Shown here: positions 17,551 to 26,522 of the stretch, one piece after another
How positions within the stretch are numbered: position 1 is the stretch's first letter
How the letters are laid out: every line of letters starts with the position of its first letter
NCBI GenBank assembly: GCA_902573115.1
Contig: CACGIM010000005.1
Span: forward strand, 1-42,565
Direction: 5' to 3'
Length of the DNA stretch: 42,565 bases
Source: an uncultured Candidatus Poseidoniales archaeon
Lineage (GTDB): Archaea; Thermoplasmatota; Poseidoniia; Poseidoniales; Thalassarchaeaceae
Program-made: the position numbers and the translations under genes
Notes under the pieces: model-generated
What the model was told of the DNA's origin: nothing
Seen by the model: the letters and a program-made list of their open reading frames with translations, nothing else
Database searches by the model: none

Positions 17551-19836
17551 CTAGGCTGATATGCTAACTAGAACTGACTTACTAGTAGGTGTTTTACTTA
17601 AATCGGCCACACTATCGAGCGGTATCAGGACATTAGACTCAGGAAAATACGTCGCTACGTTTCCAGGAGGAATGTCGTATCCGATCAAATACCAACCGTC
17701 AGATTTCCTCTCTATTCCTTTGTAATTTGTTTTGATTGAAACTTCCTGATACTGTTCCCATCCGTTAGATTTCATGTCCGCATGGCTCATCATAACTACT
17801 CTTCTGCCGCCAGAAATACCTCTATACCTATCATCTGTCCCGTATATCGTTGTGTTATACTGGTCATGGGACCTTATTGTCATCATGACAAATTCCCCCT
17901 CAACCCGATTAATTCCATTTAGCTCATGTGAAATAAAATTGGCCTTTCCCGTACTTGTATTGAAAACAAGGTCATCTCTGGGGGGGTTAGGTAAATAGAA
18001 ACCTCCATCCCACCTACATCTGTCATTGTACTGATCAAATCCGGGAATTGTCCTTTCAATACAATCCCTTATTCTGTCGTAATCCCCAACAAGATTTGCC
18101 CATTTGATTCCTGACATGCCGATTAACGATTCTAATGACCCGGCTATTCCAGAAACTATAGCCGGTTCTGACATTAGGTGTTTGCTCGCAGGTCGCGCCA
18201 CTCCTACTGAGGTGTGGACAACCCCCATGGAGTTCTCAACGGTCACTAACTGGGAATGCCCCCCTGTCATATCCCTCTCAGTTCTACCTAAGCAGGGGAG
18301 GATAATTCCAGTCTTTCCAGTTATCAGGTGTGACCTATTAGGTTTCGTGGATATCTGAACTGTCAGCTTACAATTCTCCAGAGCCTTTGCAGTCGCGCCT
18401 GTATCGGACATCGCGGAAAGGAAATTTCCCCCCATGGATAGGAATACAGTAGATTCCCCCTTTGCCATACGTTTGACAGCATCTACGGAATCTGCCCCGT
18501 TCCTGTTCACAGGTTTTATTCCGAACTCAGCTTCTAACGACTCGAGGAATTCCTGAGACGGGTTGTGATTTATTCCAACTGTCCTATCGCCCTGAACATT
18601 GGAGTGGCCCCGGACCGGGCATAGACCTGCTCCAGGCCTCCCAATATTGCCACCTAGAAGTAGAACATTGACAATTTCCTGTATCGTCGCTACAGAATTC
18701 TTGTGCTGAGTAAGACCCATTGCCCAGCAGCATATTATCGAATCGGCTCTGCTCATCAATGTTCCTAATTTCTTAATTTCTGATCTCTCAACACCACTCT
18801 GTGATAAGATTTCGGACCATGATGAATTGGCCACAGAATCTCTGTATTGGTCAAAACCGTGAGTATGGTCTACGATGAATTGGGGTTGTTCTTCCAATAA
18901 TGGAATTATGATTTTAGCTAATCCCCTGAAAAGGGCTTGGTCGCCATTGACTCTAACCCTGATGTGCCTATCTGCTATCGAATTTCCAGTACCTAACACT
19001 TCTAGGGGGTTTTGTGGATGTTTGAAACGAACCATGCCTGTTTCCATTAGCGGATTAATGCTAACAATTGAGGCACCTGCCCTCTTAGCATCTCTTAGTG
19101 CTGTTAGCATCCTAGGGTGGTTAGTTCCAGGGTTCTGGCCAATCACTATTATCAAATCTGACTTCTCAAAGTCATCAAGCCTCACAGTCCCCTTACCGAT
19201 ACCAATAGATTGGTTCAGGGCGATTCCCGATGACTCGTGGCACATATTCGAACAATCAGGCAAGTTGTTAGTCCCTAATCTTCTTGCCAGCAATTGCCAT
19301 AGGTATGCAGCTTCATTGCTTGTTCTTCCGGAAGTATAGAAAAGCGCCTCATCTGGTGAGTCCAAATTAGCTAGCTCATTAGCAATGTAATCGAATGCTT
19401 CCATCCATTCAATCTCCTCATAGTATTCGGAACCTTCCCTGAGAATCAATGGGTTAGTTAGCCTACCTTGACTATTGAGCCATTGGTCAGATCTTTTTGA
19501 TAACTCGACAACTGTGTTCTTTGACCAGAAATCCGGATCCGCCCTCCTTAGAGTGCCCTCATCCGCTATTGCCTTGGCCCCATTTTCGCAGAATTCCGCC
19601 ATTGTCCTTTTGTAATCAGGATCAGGCCAGGCACATCCTGGACAATCAAATCCAGAGAATTTGTTGACTCTGGTCAGATTAGAGATGGTACCTCTTACTC
19701 CCATTTTCGTCACACCGTGCTTTAGTGTCGAAATTATCGCTGGCATACCAGCTGCTGATTTACTGGGTTTTGATTTGGTAGGCACCCTCGAATCGAGTGG
19801 GGTGGTAGCAACCGGCCTTTTACGCACGGACATCAT
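17551..19836 (-). CDS. Molybdopterin oxidoreductase, formate dehydrogenase alpha-like (FdhF2/YdeP type)
   Basis: FSGFDCPGCAWPDP, ALFYTSGRTSNEAAYLWQLLARRLGTNNLPDCSNMCHESSGIAL, RPGAGLCPVRGHSNVQGDRTVGI; ORF extension to 20091 overlaps the divergent gene and looks spurious. Confidence 0.9.
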   Translation of the reverse strand: MMSVRKRPVATTPLDSRVPTKSKPSKSAAGMPAIISTLKHGVTKMGVRGTISNLTRVNKFSGFDCPGCAWPDPDYKRTMAEFCENGAKAIADEGTLRRADPDFWSKNTVVELSKRSDQWLNSQGRLTNPLILREGSEYYEEIEWMEAFDYIANELANLDSPDEALFYTSGRTSNEAAYLWQLLARRLGTNNLPDCSNMCHESSGIALNQSIGIGKGTVRLDDFEKSDLIIVIGQNPGTNHPRMLTALRDAKRAGASIVSINPLMETGMVRFKHPQNPLEVLGTGNSIADRHIRVRVNGDQALFRGLAKIIIPLLEEQPQFIVDHTHGFDQYRDSVANSSWSEILSQSGVERSEIKKLGTLMSRADSIICCWAMGLTQHKNSVATIQEIVNVLLLGGNIGRPGAGLCPVRGHSNVQGDRTVGINHNPSQEFLESLEAEFGIKPVNRNGADSVDAVKRMAKGESTVFLSMGGNFLSAMSDTGATAKALENCKLTVQISTKPNRSHLITGKTGIILPCLGRTERDMTGGHSQLVTVENSMGVVHTSVGVARPASKHLMSEPAIVSGIAGSLESLIGMSGIKWANLVGDYDRIRDCIERTIPGFDQYNDRCRWDGGFYLPNPPRDDLVFNTSTGKANFISHELNGINRVEGEFVMMTIRSHDQYNTTIYGTDDRYRGISGGRRVVMMSHADMKSNGWEQYQEVSIKTNYKGIERKSDGWYLIGYDIPPGNVATYFPESNVLIPLDSVADLSKTPTSKSVLVSISA

Positions 19837-19901
19837 AATCAGACACCACATTTCAACATACTGAGGGTCAATATAATGTTCGAATACTAGTGTGGACCGG
19901 T

Positions 19902-20864
19902 ATGAAGAGGGGGCTTCATGTTGTAACTGGGTCTTTCGGCTATTCAGGCAGATGGATCTCAAAGGAGCTTCTTTCAAGAGGAAAAGAGGTGAGAACATTA
20001 ACCAATGCGATAGGCAGGGATGACCCATTCGATGGGATGGTGGATGTACGGCCATTAGATTTTGATAACCATGATGAGCTAGTAAATTCACTCAAAGGTG
20101 CTGATGTGCTATATAATACCTATTGGGTAAGATACAAAGATCCCAATGGAAAATATACACATAATTTAGCGGTAGAGAATATTAGGAAATTATTCTTAGC
20201 TGCCTCTGAAGCTGGCGTTCGTAGGGTAGTGCATTTTTCCGTCGCTCATCCGCATAAAGCTCCAGATTGGACCTATTTCAGGGGTAAGGTGGAAGTAGAG
20301 AATATACTGAAATCATCTGGATTGTCATATGCAATAGTACGTCCTACTGTCTTTTTCGGAGGGAACAGAGATGTCCTCATTAACAACATGGCTTGGCTTA
20401 TACGGAAATTTCCTGTTTTCGGGTTATTTGGTTTTGGAAAATATCAAATTCAACCTGTACACATTAGTGATGTTGCAAGAGTATCAGTCGATTTAGGGGA
20501 AGATTCTCAAAACGTCATTATCGATGTAGCTGGTCCAGAAAAATATCAATACAAAGATTACGTCAAACTAATTTCAAAATCTATCGGAGTAAATAGGATA
20601 ATTGTACCTATGCCCCCGATAATTGGTTGGTTTGTTGGTAAAGCTGTGGGTTTGTTTCTAGATGATAGGGTAATCACTAGAGCCGAGATTAAAGGTCTGA
20701 TGCAAGGTCTTATGGCAACTAATGAGGAACCAGTTGGAAAAATTAGCTTCTCCCATTGGATATCAGAAAACGGTAAGACACTGGGCATAAGATATCAGAA
20801 TGATATGAAAGAAAGGAAGTACTCTGTCCCAGGAGACCAGTCCTCTATTGGGAAATTCTCCTAA
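19902..20864 (+). CDS. NAD(P)-binding atypical SDR / NDUFA9-like epimerase
   Basis: LHVVTGSFGYSGRWISKELLSRGKEVRTLTN, VRRVVHFSVAHPHKAPDWTYFRGKVEVENILKSSGLSYAIVRPTVFFGG. Confidence 0.88.
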   Translation: MKRGLHVVTGSFGYSGRWISKELLSRGKEVRTLTNAIGRDDPFDGMVDVRPLDFDNHDELVNSLKGADVLYNTYWVRYKDPNGKYTHNLAVENIRKLFLAASEAGVRRVVHFSVAHPHKAPDWTYFRGKVEVENILKSSGLSYAIVRPTVFFGGNRDVLINNMAWLIRKFPVFGLFGFGKYQIQPVHISDVARVSVDLGEDSQNVIIDVAGPEKYQYKDYVKLISKSIGVNRIIVPMPPIIGWFVGKAVGLFLDDRVITRAEIKGLMQGLMATNEEPVGKISFSHWISENGKTLGIRYQNDMKERKYSVPGDQSSIGKFS

Positions 20865-21651
20865 TGCCACTGTAAGCTGTTAGTGAATCCTCCTTGGCAA
20901 AACATATCAGTGTCTGTCCGTGTTCTTTAGAGAGATCTACAGCCATAGTACTGGGTGCACCAATGGCGACCAAGATTGGGAACCCCGCAAGGATGGACTT
21001 GTGCACCAGCTCAAATGAAGCCCTCCCGGACAAGATGCAAATCGGATCTGTCGGTGGAATCGCCCGTTTTCTCAAGTAAGATCCTACAAGCTTGTCCATG
21101 GCATTATGTCGCCCCACATCTTCAAAAATCTTGATAATTTTACCAGCGCTATTGAAACTGCAACATGCATGCGACCCTCCTGTCAAGTCAAATATTTTCT
21201 GCGAAGTTCTAATCTGGTTGAGGCATTCCGAAACTAACTTTAGCGAAACAGACGCAACCTCGTCAAGATTAGTACAACCATGCATAGCAAGGGCATCTTC
21301 AATCGTACTCCTCCCGCAAATGCCACAAGCAGAGCTCACGGTACTAGGTCGGCAGTGAACCTTAGGATCGAATTTCGATCCATTATGTAATGTCACAGAA
21401 ATTAAATCTTCTTCAGAATTAATCAAATCTATGTTATCCATGCTGGATATTATGCCTTCGGAATAGAGGAAGCCTAGAGCTAATTTCACGTCTTCCCCCC
21501 TAGTTCTCATGGTAACGCCTAGATTGTATGCCCCATGTTCAGGAGTGATGATTTCTATTGTAAGGGGATCCTCCATTGTCACCGCATCATGTTCCCTCAC
21601 CAGATCAGAGCCAATGACCCGTGCCACATCTCTCTGTTCTATTCCGTCCAC
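20845..21651 (-). CDS. fdhD: Formate dehydrogenase accessory sulfurtransferase FdhD
   Basis: VKLALGFLYSEGII, STVSSACGICGRSTIED, FDLTGGSHACCSF, FEDVGRHNAMDKLVG, LSGRASFELVHKS; exact start uncertain (GTG at 21651 suggested). Confidence 0.93.
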   Translation of the reverse strand: MDGIEQRDVARVIGSDLVREHDAVTMEDPLTIEIITPEHGAYNLGVTMRTRGEDVKLALGFLYSEGIISSMDNIDLINSEEDLISVTLHNGSKFDPKVHCRPSTVSSACGICGRSTIEDALAMHGCTNLDEVASVSLKLVSECLNQIRTSQKIFDLTGGSHACCSFNSAGKIIKIFEDVGRHNAMDKLVGSYLRKRAIPPTDPICILSGRASFELVHKSILAGFPILVAIGAPSTMAVDLSKEHGQTLICFAKEDSLTAYSGIRRISQ

Positions 21652-21733
21652 GTGCCTTCGAATTGAAACTGATTGATATGTGTGATGTGTGAATATACCA
21701 ACTGTTGAAATACATCTGTTTGCACGTGATATC

Positions 21734-22120
21734 ATGAGCATACTAGGGGGGGAAGGCTTCTCGCTACCGGTCGTAACAGAAACGCCCGTTGTAGCAGTTG
21801 ACCTACAGTTCTCCGACTCAGCAAAGAAGGCACTTAAAGAAAACATGAACGGGGACGAACATACACATGTTCTGGTAATCAGCGCCCAATCAGGGGGGTG
21901 CTCAGGTTATTTGTATGACATGAAAATAATCGAAGACCCTAATGACAATAGCTTTCAGAGGCTAGACGTGGATGGGATACCTGTAATTGTACATAACAAA
22001 GACAGCTCCCTCCTCTCCGGAATATTGGTTGACTACAAAGACACATTAATGGGGGGTGGTTTTCAAATCACCAACCCAAACGCTGACAGATCTTGTGGTT
22101 GTGGGCAGTCATTCGGCTGA
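21734..22120 (+). CDS. HesB/IscA A-type Fe-S cluster assembly protein
   Basis: SGGCSGYLYDMKI, GFQITNPNADRSCGCGQSFG. Confidence 0.9.
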   Translation: MSILGGEGFSLPVVTETPVVAVDLQFSDSAKKALKENMNGDEHTHVLVISAQSGGCSGYLYDMKIIEDPNDNSFQRLDVDGIPVIVHNKDSSLLSGILVDYKDTLMGGGFQITNPNADRSCGCGQSFG

Positions 22121-22129
22121 GGTAGTCAA

Positions 22130-23044
22130 TTGACAAATTATCTTAACGGCAACTCCGAACATTTCGTCTTAGACTCCTCAGTGACCTTGCTCAAAGGTTC
22201 AGATTCACTAAAAGTCATTGATAGAACTGTGTCTACAAAACTGACAAAAATGGACAACTTAGATCGCCAAAGTACTCTATTCTGCGATGCCAATGGAAGA
22301 ATTGTCGATCAAGTCTCAATTATCGTTATTGATGGCCAATTATTGGTATTATCCGACAAAGGAGAATCACAAGCAACTAGGAATAAACTAGTCACCGGCG
22401 TATCTTGGGATGAAGACTGTGAAGTGCTGAATGCGGACAATGCGATTTCACAGATTGTGATAGTTTGTAAAAATCCCGACCTAGTACTGGCTAAATTTCA
22501 AATTGAATCAATACTCCTAAGAAATGATAGAGTTATGGAAAAGGAAGATCTACTAATTTCCATGAAAAAATTTAGCTCTTGTCACGTCATAGATATATTG
22601 GTACCGAAAGAGCGGTGTGATGATTTACTTGTCTCCTTGGAGGAGTCAAAATCAAAACTAGGGCCTTTAGAACGCTGGGATTTCCTCAGGATAAACAATG
22701 GCATTCCATCTTTGCTAGACTCGAGGGGAAAATTACCAGGAGATTTAGGAATGGGTGGCCTGATAAGCTTGGACAAAGGATGCTATCCCGGTCAGGAAAT
22801 ACACGCTAGAATGGATAGTAGGGGAAAGTCTGCCAAACAAATGCTGAAGATAAAATCAGAAACAAAATTAGATGTTGGGAAGATTGTCATCAATGACCTT
22901 GGAAGAATTTTTGTGACCTCATCCGCCACTAACGGAGAGGTCTCCTTATCCTTGGCTATTTGTGATTCAGTAGTTGGCGACCGTGTTTCATTCAATCTAC
23001 CAGATGGAACAAAAGGATTAGCTGAGATTCTTACTTCTGTCTGA
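22130..23044 (+). CDS. YgfZ/GcvT-like folate-binding protein (Fe-S cluster maintenance)
   Basis: SLDKGCYPGQEIHARMDSRGK (KGCY.GQE signature); RQSTLFCDANGRIVDQVSI. Confidence 0.88.
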   Translation: MTNYLNGNSEHFVLDSSVTLLKGSDSLKVIDRTVSTKLTKMDNLDRQSTLFCDANGRIVDQVSIIVIDGQLLVLSDKGESQATRNKLVTGVSWDEDCEVLNADNAISQIVIVCKNPDLVLAKFQIESILLRNDRVMEKEDLLISMKKFSSCHVIDILVPKERCDDLLVSLEESKSKLGPLERWDFLRINNGIPSLLDSRGKLPGDLGMGGLISLDKGCYPGQEIHARMDSRGKSAKQMLKIKSETKLDVGKIVINDLGRIFVTSSATNGEVSLSLAICDSVVGDRVSFNLPDGTKGLAEILTSV

Positions 23045-24104
23045 ATGCAGTATCAAAATCCTCGTCCCCTTCTACCCATTCTGACAATGTCATTAATGGG
23101 GTCAATCTTAGAGACCCTAAATTCCTATTAAAAAGATAAACCATCGGGTTGAAAACACCTACCATTTGATTTTGAAATGTCTTCTTGACAGACTCCCCAC
23201 GATTTCTGAAGAATACAATCTCGACAGTGATCCCGATTATGGTGGCCGTGTAAAGTACCAAGAGAACACTAATTGCAAATGGGACAGGGTCAATTAGTAA
23301 ACCTCCTGTTCTTATCTTAGAGCCATACATCATTTGTCTGGATAACAGGAATAAGAGGCCTACCCCAACCCATGGACCCAATTTTTCGTCTACATAACTG
23401 TCCATAGGCATGATCCTCCGATTAGTCGGGTCTGCGAAGGTAAGAGTGCTCTCAGTGGCAGCTCTAATTACGGAAATTGCCGATACTAGGATGATGTAAA
23501 CCAAGGCGCTTAACATAAGCACATGAAATGATGAAAAGGGGGCATAGGAGACAATAAGGTATGCAAACAATCCGAGAAAAACTGTTGTAGGCATTCTGTG
23601 TATTGAAGCCAGAACTTTGTCAAGTTGTTTTGCACCGTCATCTAGCCTCGGAATTCCAATAATTTCCCATCTAGTATATTTCTGGATAAGTACCGCAACA
23701 AATGACAATACCTTTTTTTCTATCAGGATCCATTCTAGGAGCCGAAGTAGGGGCATCATCGGGATCGTAATTATGGCTGCGAATATACCGACTAAAGGCC
23801 ATAGAATTAGACTAGGGAACAATAGAAAATGTTGCAATCTAAGTTTATGCAGTAGATCAGACTCAATTCTAGCCTGCCTATCCGAAGTGAGGTGTACCTT
23901 TCTTGCTTCTGCGTCCAATTCTGATCTATAACGGACTAAAGGCATACCCGAATCAAGAACTCTCCTAACTTTCTCTCTATAATGTTCGTGCTCTGGTTCA
24001 ATCCCTACCCACCATCTCCATGCTACGGATACGGGCATAGCAAAAATTACAGGGGAGGCCAGTATAAGGAGGGAGGTAAATAGGGCCTCTAGGTCGTCTG
24101 CCAC
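23031..24104 (-). CDS. Hypothetical polytopic membrane protein
   Basis: 357 aa, multiple hydrophobic segments; 3' end overlaps the ygfZ-like gene by 14 bp (convergent). Confidence 0.75.
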   Translation of the reverse strand: MADDLEALFTSLLILASPVIFAMPVSVAWRWWVGIEPEHEHYREKVRRVLDSGMPLVRYRSELDAEARKVHLTSDRQARIESDLLHKLRLQHFLLFPSLILWPLVGIFAAIITIPMMPLLRLLEWILIEKKVLSFVAVLIQKYTRWEIIGIPRLDDGAKQLDKVLASIHRMPTTVFLGLFAYLIVSYAPFSSFHVLMLSALVYIILVSAISVIRAATESTLTFADPTNRRIMPMDSYVDEKLGPWVGVGLLFLLSRQMMYGSKIRTGGLLIDPVPFAISVLLVLYTATIIGITVEIVFFRNRGESVKKTFQNQMVGVFNPMVYLFNRNLGSLRLTPLMTLSEWVEGDEDFDTAFRQK

Positions 24105-24164
24105 ATACTCGCGTAGAGACTAATCACAATAATGAAACGGTTAACTTTCCTACTTTTAGTGACT

Positions 24165-24758
24165 TCATAGTAGGGTCTCGTAGTTCTCAGAGACTATTGT
24201 CCAATCTACAACATTCCACCATGAGCTGATGTAATCTGCCCTACCAGGTCCGTATTTCTTGTAGTATGCGTGTTCCCAAACATCAATCCCCAAAATCGGA
24301 ATACCCTCTCCCTGCATAATTGGATTGTCTTGGTTCGGAGTTGAAAGTATACAAAGGGACCCATCTGATACACATAACCAAGCCCAACCACTTCCAAATC
24401 TGGTCATAGCAGCTTTAGCAAAATCTTCTTTCATTGAATCAAAAGAGCCGAACGCATCATTGATTGCGCTAGACAACTCCCCTGTTGGTTCCCCTCCACC
24501 ATTTGGGCTCATAATGTTCCAAAACAATGAGTGATTCCAAAATCCACCCCCATTATTCCTGACTGCATTATTATCGAAATTTTCAATCAGCAATTCTTCA
24601 ATGGATTTCCCATCCATATCAGTTCCGTCGATTGCGGAATTTAGGTTTGCAGTATAGGCCGCATGGTGTTTACTATGGTGTATCTCCATGGTCAAAGCGT
24701 CAATGTGTGGTTCAAGTGCGTCATACGCATATTTCAGTTCAGGCAATTCAAATCCCAT
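24165..24758 (-). CDS. sod: Fe/Mn superoxide dismutase
   Basis: [73 protein letters not shown]. Confidence 0.96.
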   Translation of the reverse strand: MGFELPELKYAYDALEPHIDALTMEIHHSKHHAAYTANLNSAIDGTDMDGKSIEELLIENFDNNAVRNNGGGFWNHSLFWNIMSPNGGGEPTGELSSAINDAFGSFDSMKEDFAKAAMTRFGSGWAWLCVSDGSLCILSTPNQDNPIMQGEGIPILGIDVWEHAYYKKYGPGRADYISSWWNVVDWTIVSENYETLL

Positions 24759-24851
24759 ATTTTCTCACCTTCGATTAGGGGGTTGTCATTTTCAATCCTA
24801 CGGAAGGCCGGGTCTCAAAATATTGATGCGCCCAAGACTCTTAGTCGGGGT

Positions 24852-25820
24852 ATGGGTCGCGTAGCAGTCACTGATGGCATGTCTCCAGATGCAATATCGA
24901 TGCTAGAAAAAGCAGGGCACGAGGTAATAATTGAACATCATGATGATGATCGAATCCTAGAAGGATCGCTTTCAAGATTCGATGCGGTAATAATCAGAAG
25001 CGCAACAAAACTTTACGCAAACCAGATCAAAGCCTCAGTGAAAGGAAAGGGCGGTGTCAAATTCATTGGGAGGGCAGGAGTAGGTGTAGACAACATAGAT
25101 TTGGATACTGCTACAAAACATGGCATAGTAGTCTGCAATACGCCTGGAGCCTCAACGAAGAGCGTTGTAGAACTTACTATTGGCCATCTACTGGCTTCTA
25201 CGAGGCACATAGCTACTGCAGATAGAACATTGAGGAAGGGGGAATGGGCCAAAAAGAGACTTAGGGGTTCGGAGATCGGTGGAAAGAGGCTTGGATTAGT
25301 TGGGTTTGGCAGAATTTCAAGGGGCGTTGCAAGAATCGCATCAGCTTTCGGTATGGAAATTCATGCATTTGACCCGTACGTTAAAGCAGACAATGAAGGA
25401 GTAATTATGCACAATACCGTTGAGGAAGTTTTCAAAATTTGCACTCACATTTCCATACATTGCAACCTTACGGAGGAAACCCGAAATTTGGTAAATTCAG
25501 ACATGATTTCCCTCATGCCAGGTATCGGACTAGACGGTACAAAATGCGGTAATCATATCGTGAGCTGTGCAAGGGGCGGAATAATAGACGAGAAGGCTGC
25601 TTGTGAAGCATTGGAATCAGGTAAATTATCATCACTGGCATTGGATGTATTCGATATTGAGCCACTTGGCGATAGCCTACTTTTGGAACAGGAAAACTTT
25701 CACGGTAGTCCTCACATAGCCGCCTCCACACTTGAAGCACAAGACAGAATAGGAACAGAAATGGCTTCCCTACTGATAGAATTCTTCGAAGACGGAAAAC
25801 CTAGCTATTCGATAAATTAA
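24852..25820 (+). CDS. D-3-phosphoglycerate dehydrogenase-like 2-hydroxyacid dehydrogenase
   Basis: MGRVAVTDGMSPDAISMLEKAGHEVI, FIGRAGVGVDNIDLDTATKHGIVVCNTPGAST, KRLGLVGFGRISRGVARIASAFGM; lacks the long ACT C-terminus of full-length SerA. Confidence 0.9.
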   Translation: MGRVAVTDGMSPDAISMLEKAGHEVIIEHHDDDRILEGSLSRFDAVIIRSATKLYANQIKASVKGKGGVKFIGRAGVGVDNIDLDTATKHGIVVCNTPGASTKSVVELTIGHLLASTRHIATADRTLRKGEWAKKRLRGSEIGGKRLGLVGFGRISRGVARIASAFGMEIHAFDPYVKADNEGVIMHNTVEEVFKICTHISIHCNLTEETRNLVNSDMISLMPGIGLDGTKCGNHIVSCARGGIIDEKAACEALESGKLSSLALDVFDIEPLGDSLLLEQENFHGSPHIAASTLEAQDRIGTEMASLLIEFFEDGKPSYSIN

Positions 25821-25867
25821 ATCTTAATCCGTGACAAGATTAATCTCCCAGAGTCCTATGTCTATTC

Positions 25868-26521
25868 ATGGAAGTAGGCGGCCCTTGTTCTATTAGTGGA
25901 TGCAGAAGATCTACTATGTATGGTTCCAGTAAGTGCTACAAACACAGGGACTTAGGCATACATGATGATCCTAGCATTGAACAGATTCAGGCACACTCCG
26001 TATCTCAGAATAAAACAGGTTCTCAGATACTATTCAACATAGATGGTAATGATTTTTCCATGCCTTCAAAGAATATTGACGGGGTAATTGACAAAATTTC
26101 CAAAGGAAAACTATTCTGGACAGTCGACCTAGGTCTAGACTCCAACGAGTTCATACAATATGCAATCGATGATGAAAAGTTAGAACATTGGGGTGACAGC
26201 AAAATGTTAGAGTCTACTGAAATGGGCCATGAAAGAGCATTATTAACTCTAAAAGAGAAAATCATGGACCCGAATCTGACCGCGGGTATGTGGTGGAAAG
26301 ATGATGGCCAGGAAACAAAGACAGAAGATACTCTGAGACCTGTTTTGAATATGATAGCAATACCCGTCGCCATCATTTTTGTATTGATATTTATGGAAAA
26401 CTATGATTTTTATGTCCCACTTGATTTTTCAGTTGAATTGTGTTGCTATGGGCTAATGGCAATAGGTGGTATGGGAGCCTCTATGAGTAGAACGAAAGAG
26501 GGTAGATTTGCCTCCAGGTAA
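25868..26521 (+). CDS. Hypothetical protein with N-terminal Cys/His cluster and two C-terminal TM helices
   Basis: CSISGCRRSTMYGSSKCYKHRD at the N-terminus; VLNMIAIPVAIIFVLIFM and FSVELCCYGLMAIGGMGA TM segments. Confidence 0.7.
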   Translation: MEVGGPCSISGCRRSTMYGSSKCYKHRDLGIHDDPSIEQIQAHSVSQNKTGSQILFNIDGNDFSMPSKNIDGVIDKISKGKLFWTVDLGLDSNEFIQYAIDDEKLEHWGDSKMLESTEMGHERALLTLKEKIMDPNLTAGMWWKDDGQETKTEDTLRPVLNMIAIPVAIIFVLIFMENYDFYVPLDFSVELCCYGLMAIGGMGASMSRTKEGRFASR

Positions 26522-26522
26522 A

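Noticed and set aside
18875-19339. 154-aa plus ORF antisense to the molybdopterin oxidoreductase
   Set aside because: Antisense shadow of a conserved coding region.
19837-20091. 85-aa N-terminal extension of the formate-dehydrogenase-like ORF
   Set aside because: Overlaps the opposite-strand SDR gene and lacks homology-like character; start set at 19836.
24663-24851. N-terminal extension of the phosphoglycerate-dehydrogenase-like ORF
   Set aside because: Overlaps sod on the other strand; family N-terminus begins at MGRVAVTDG (24852).
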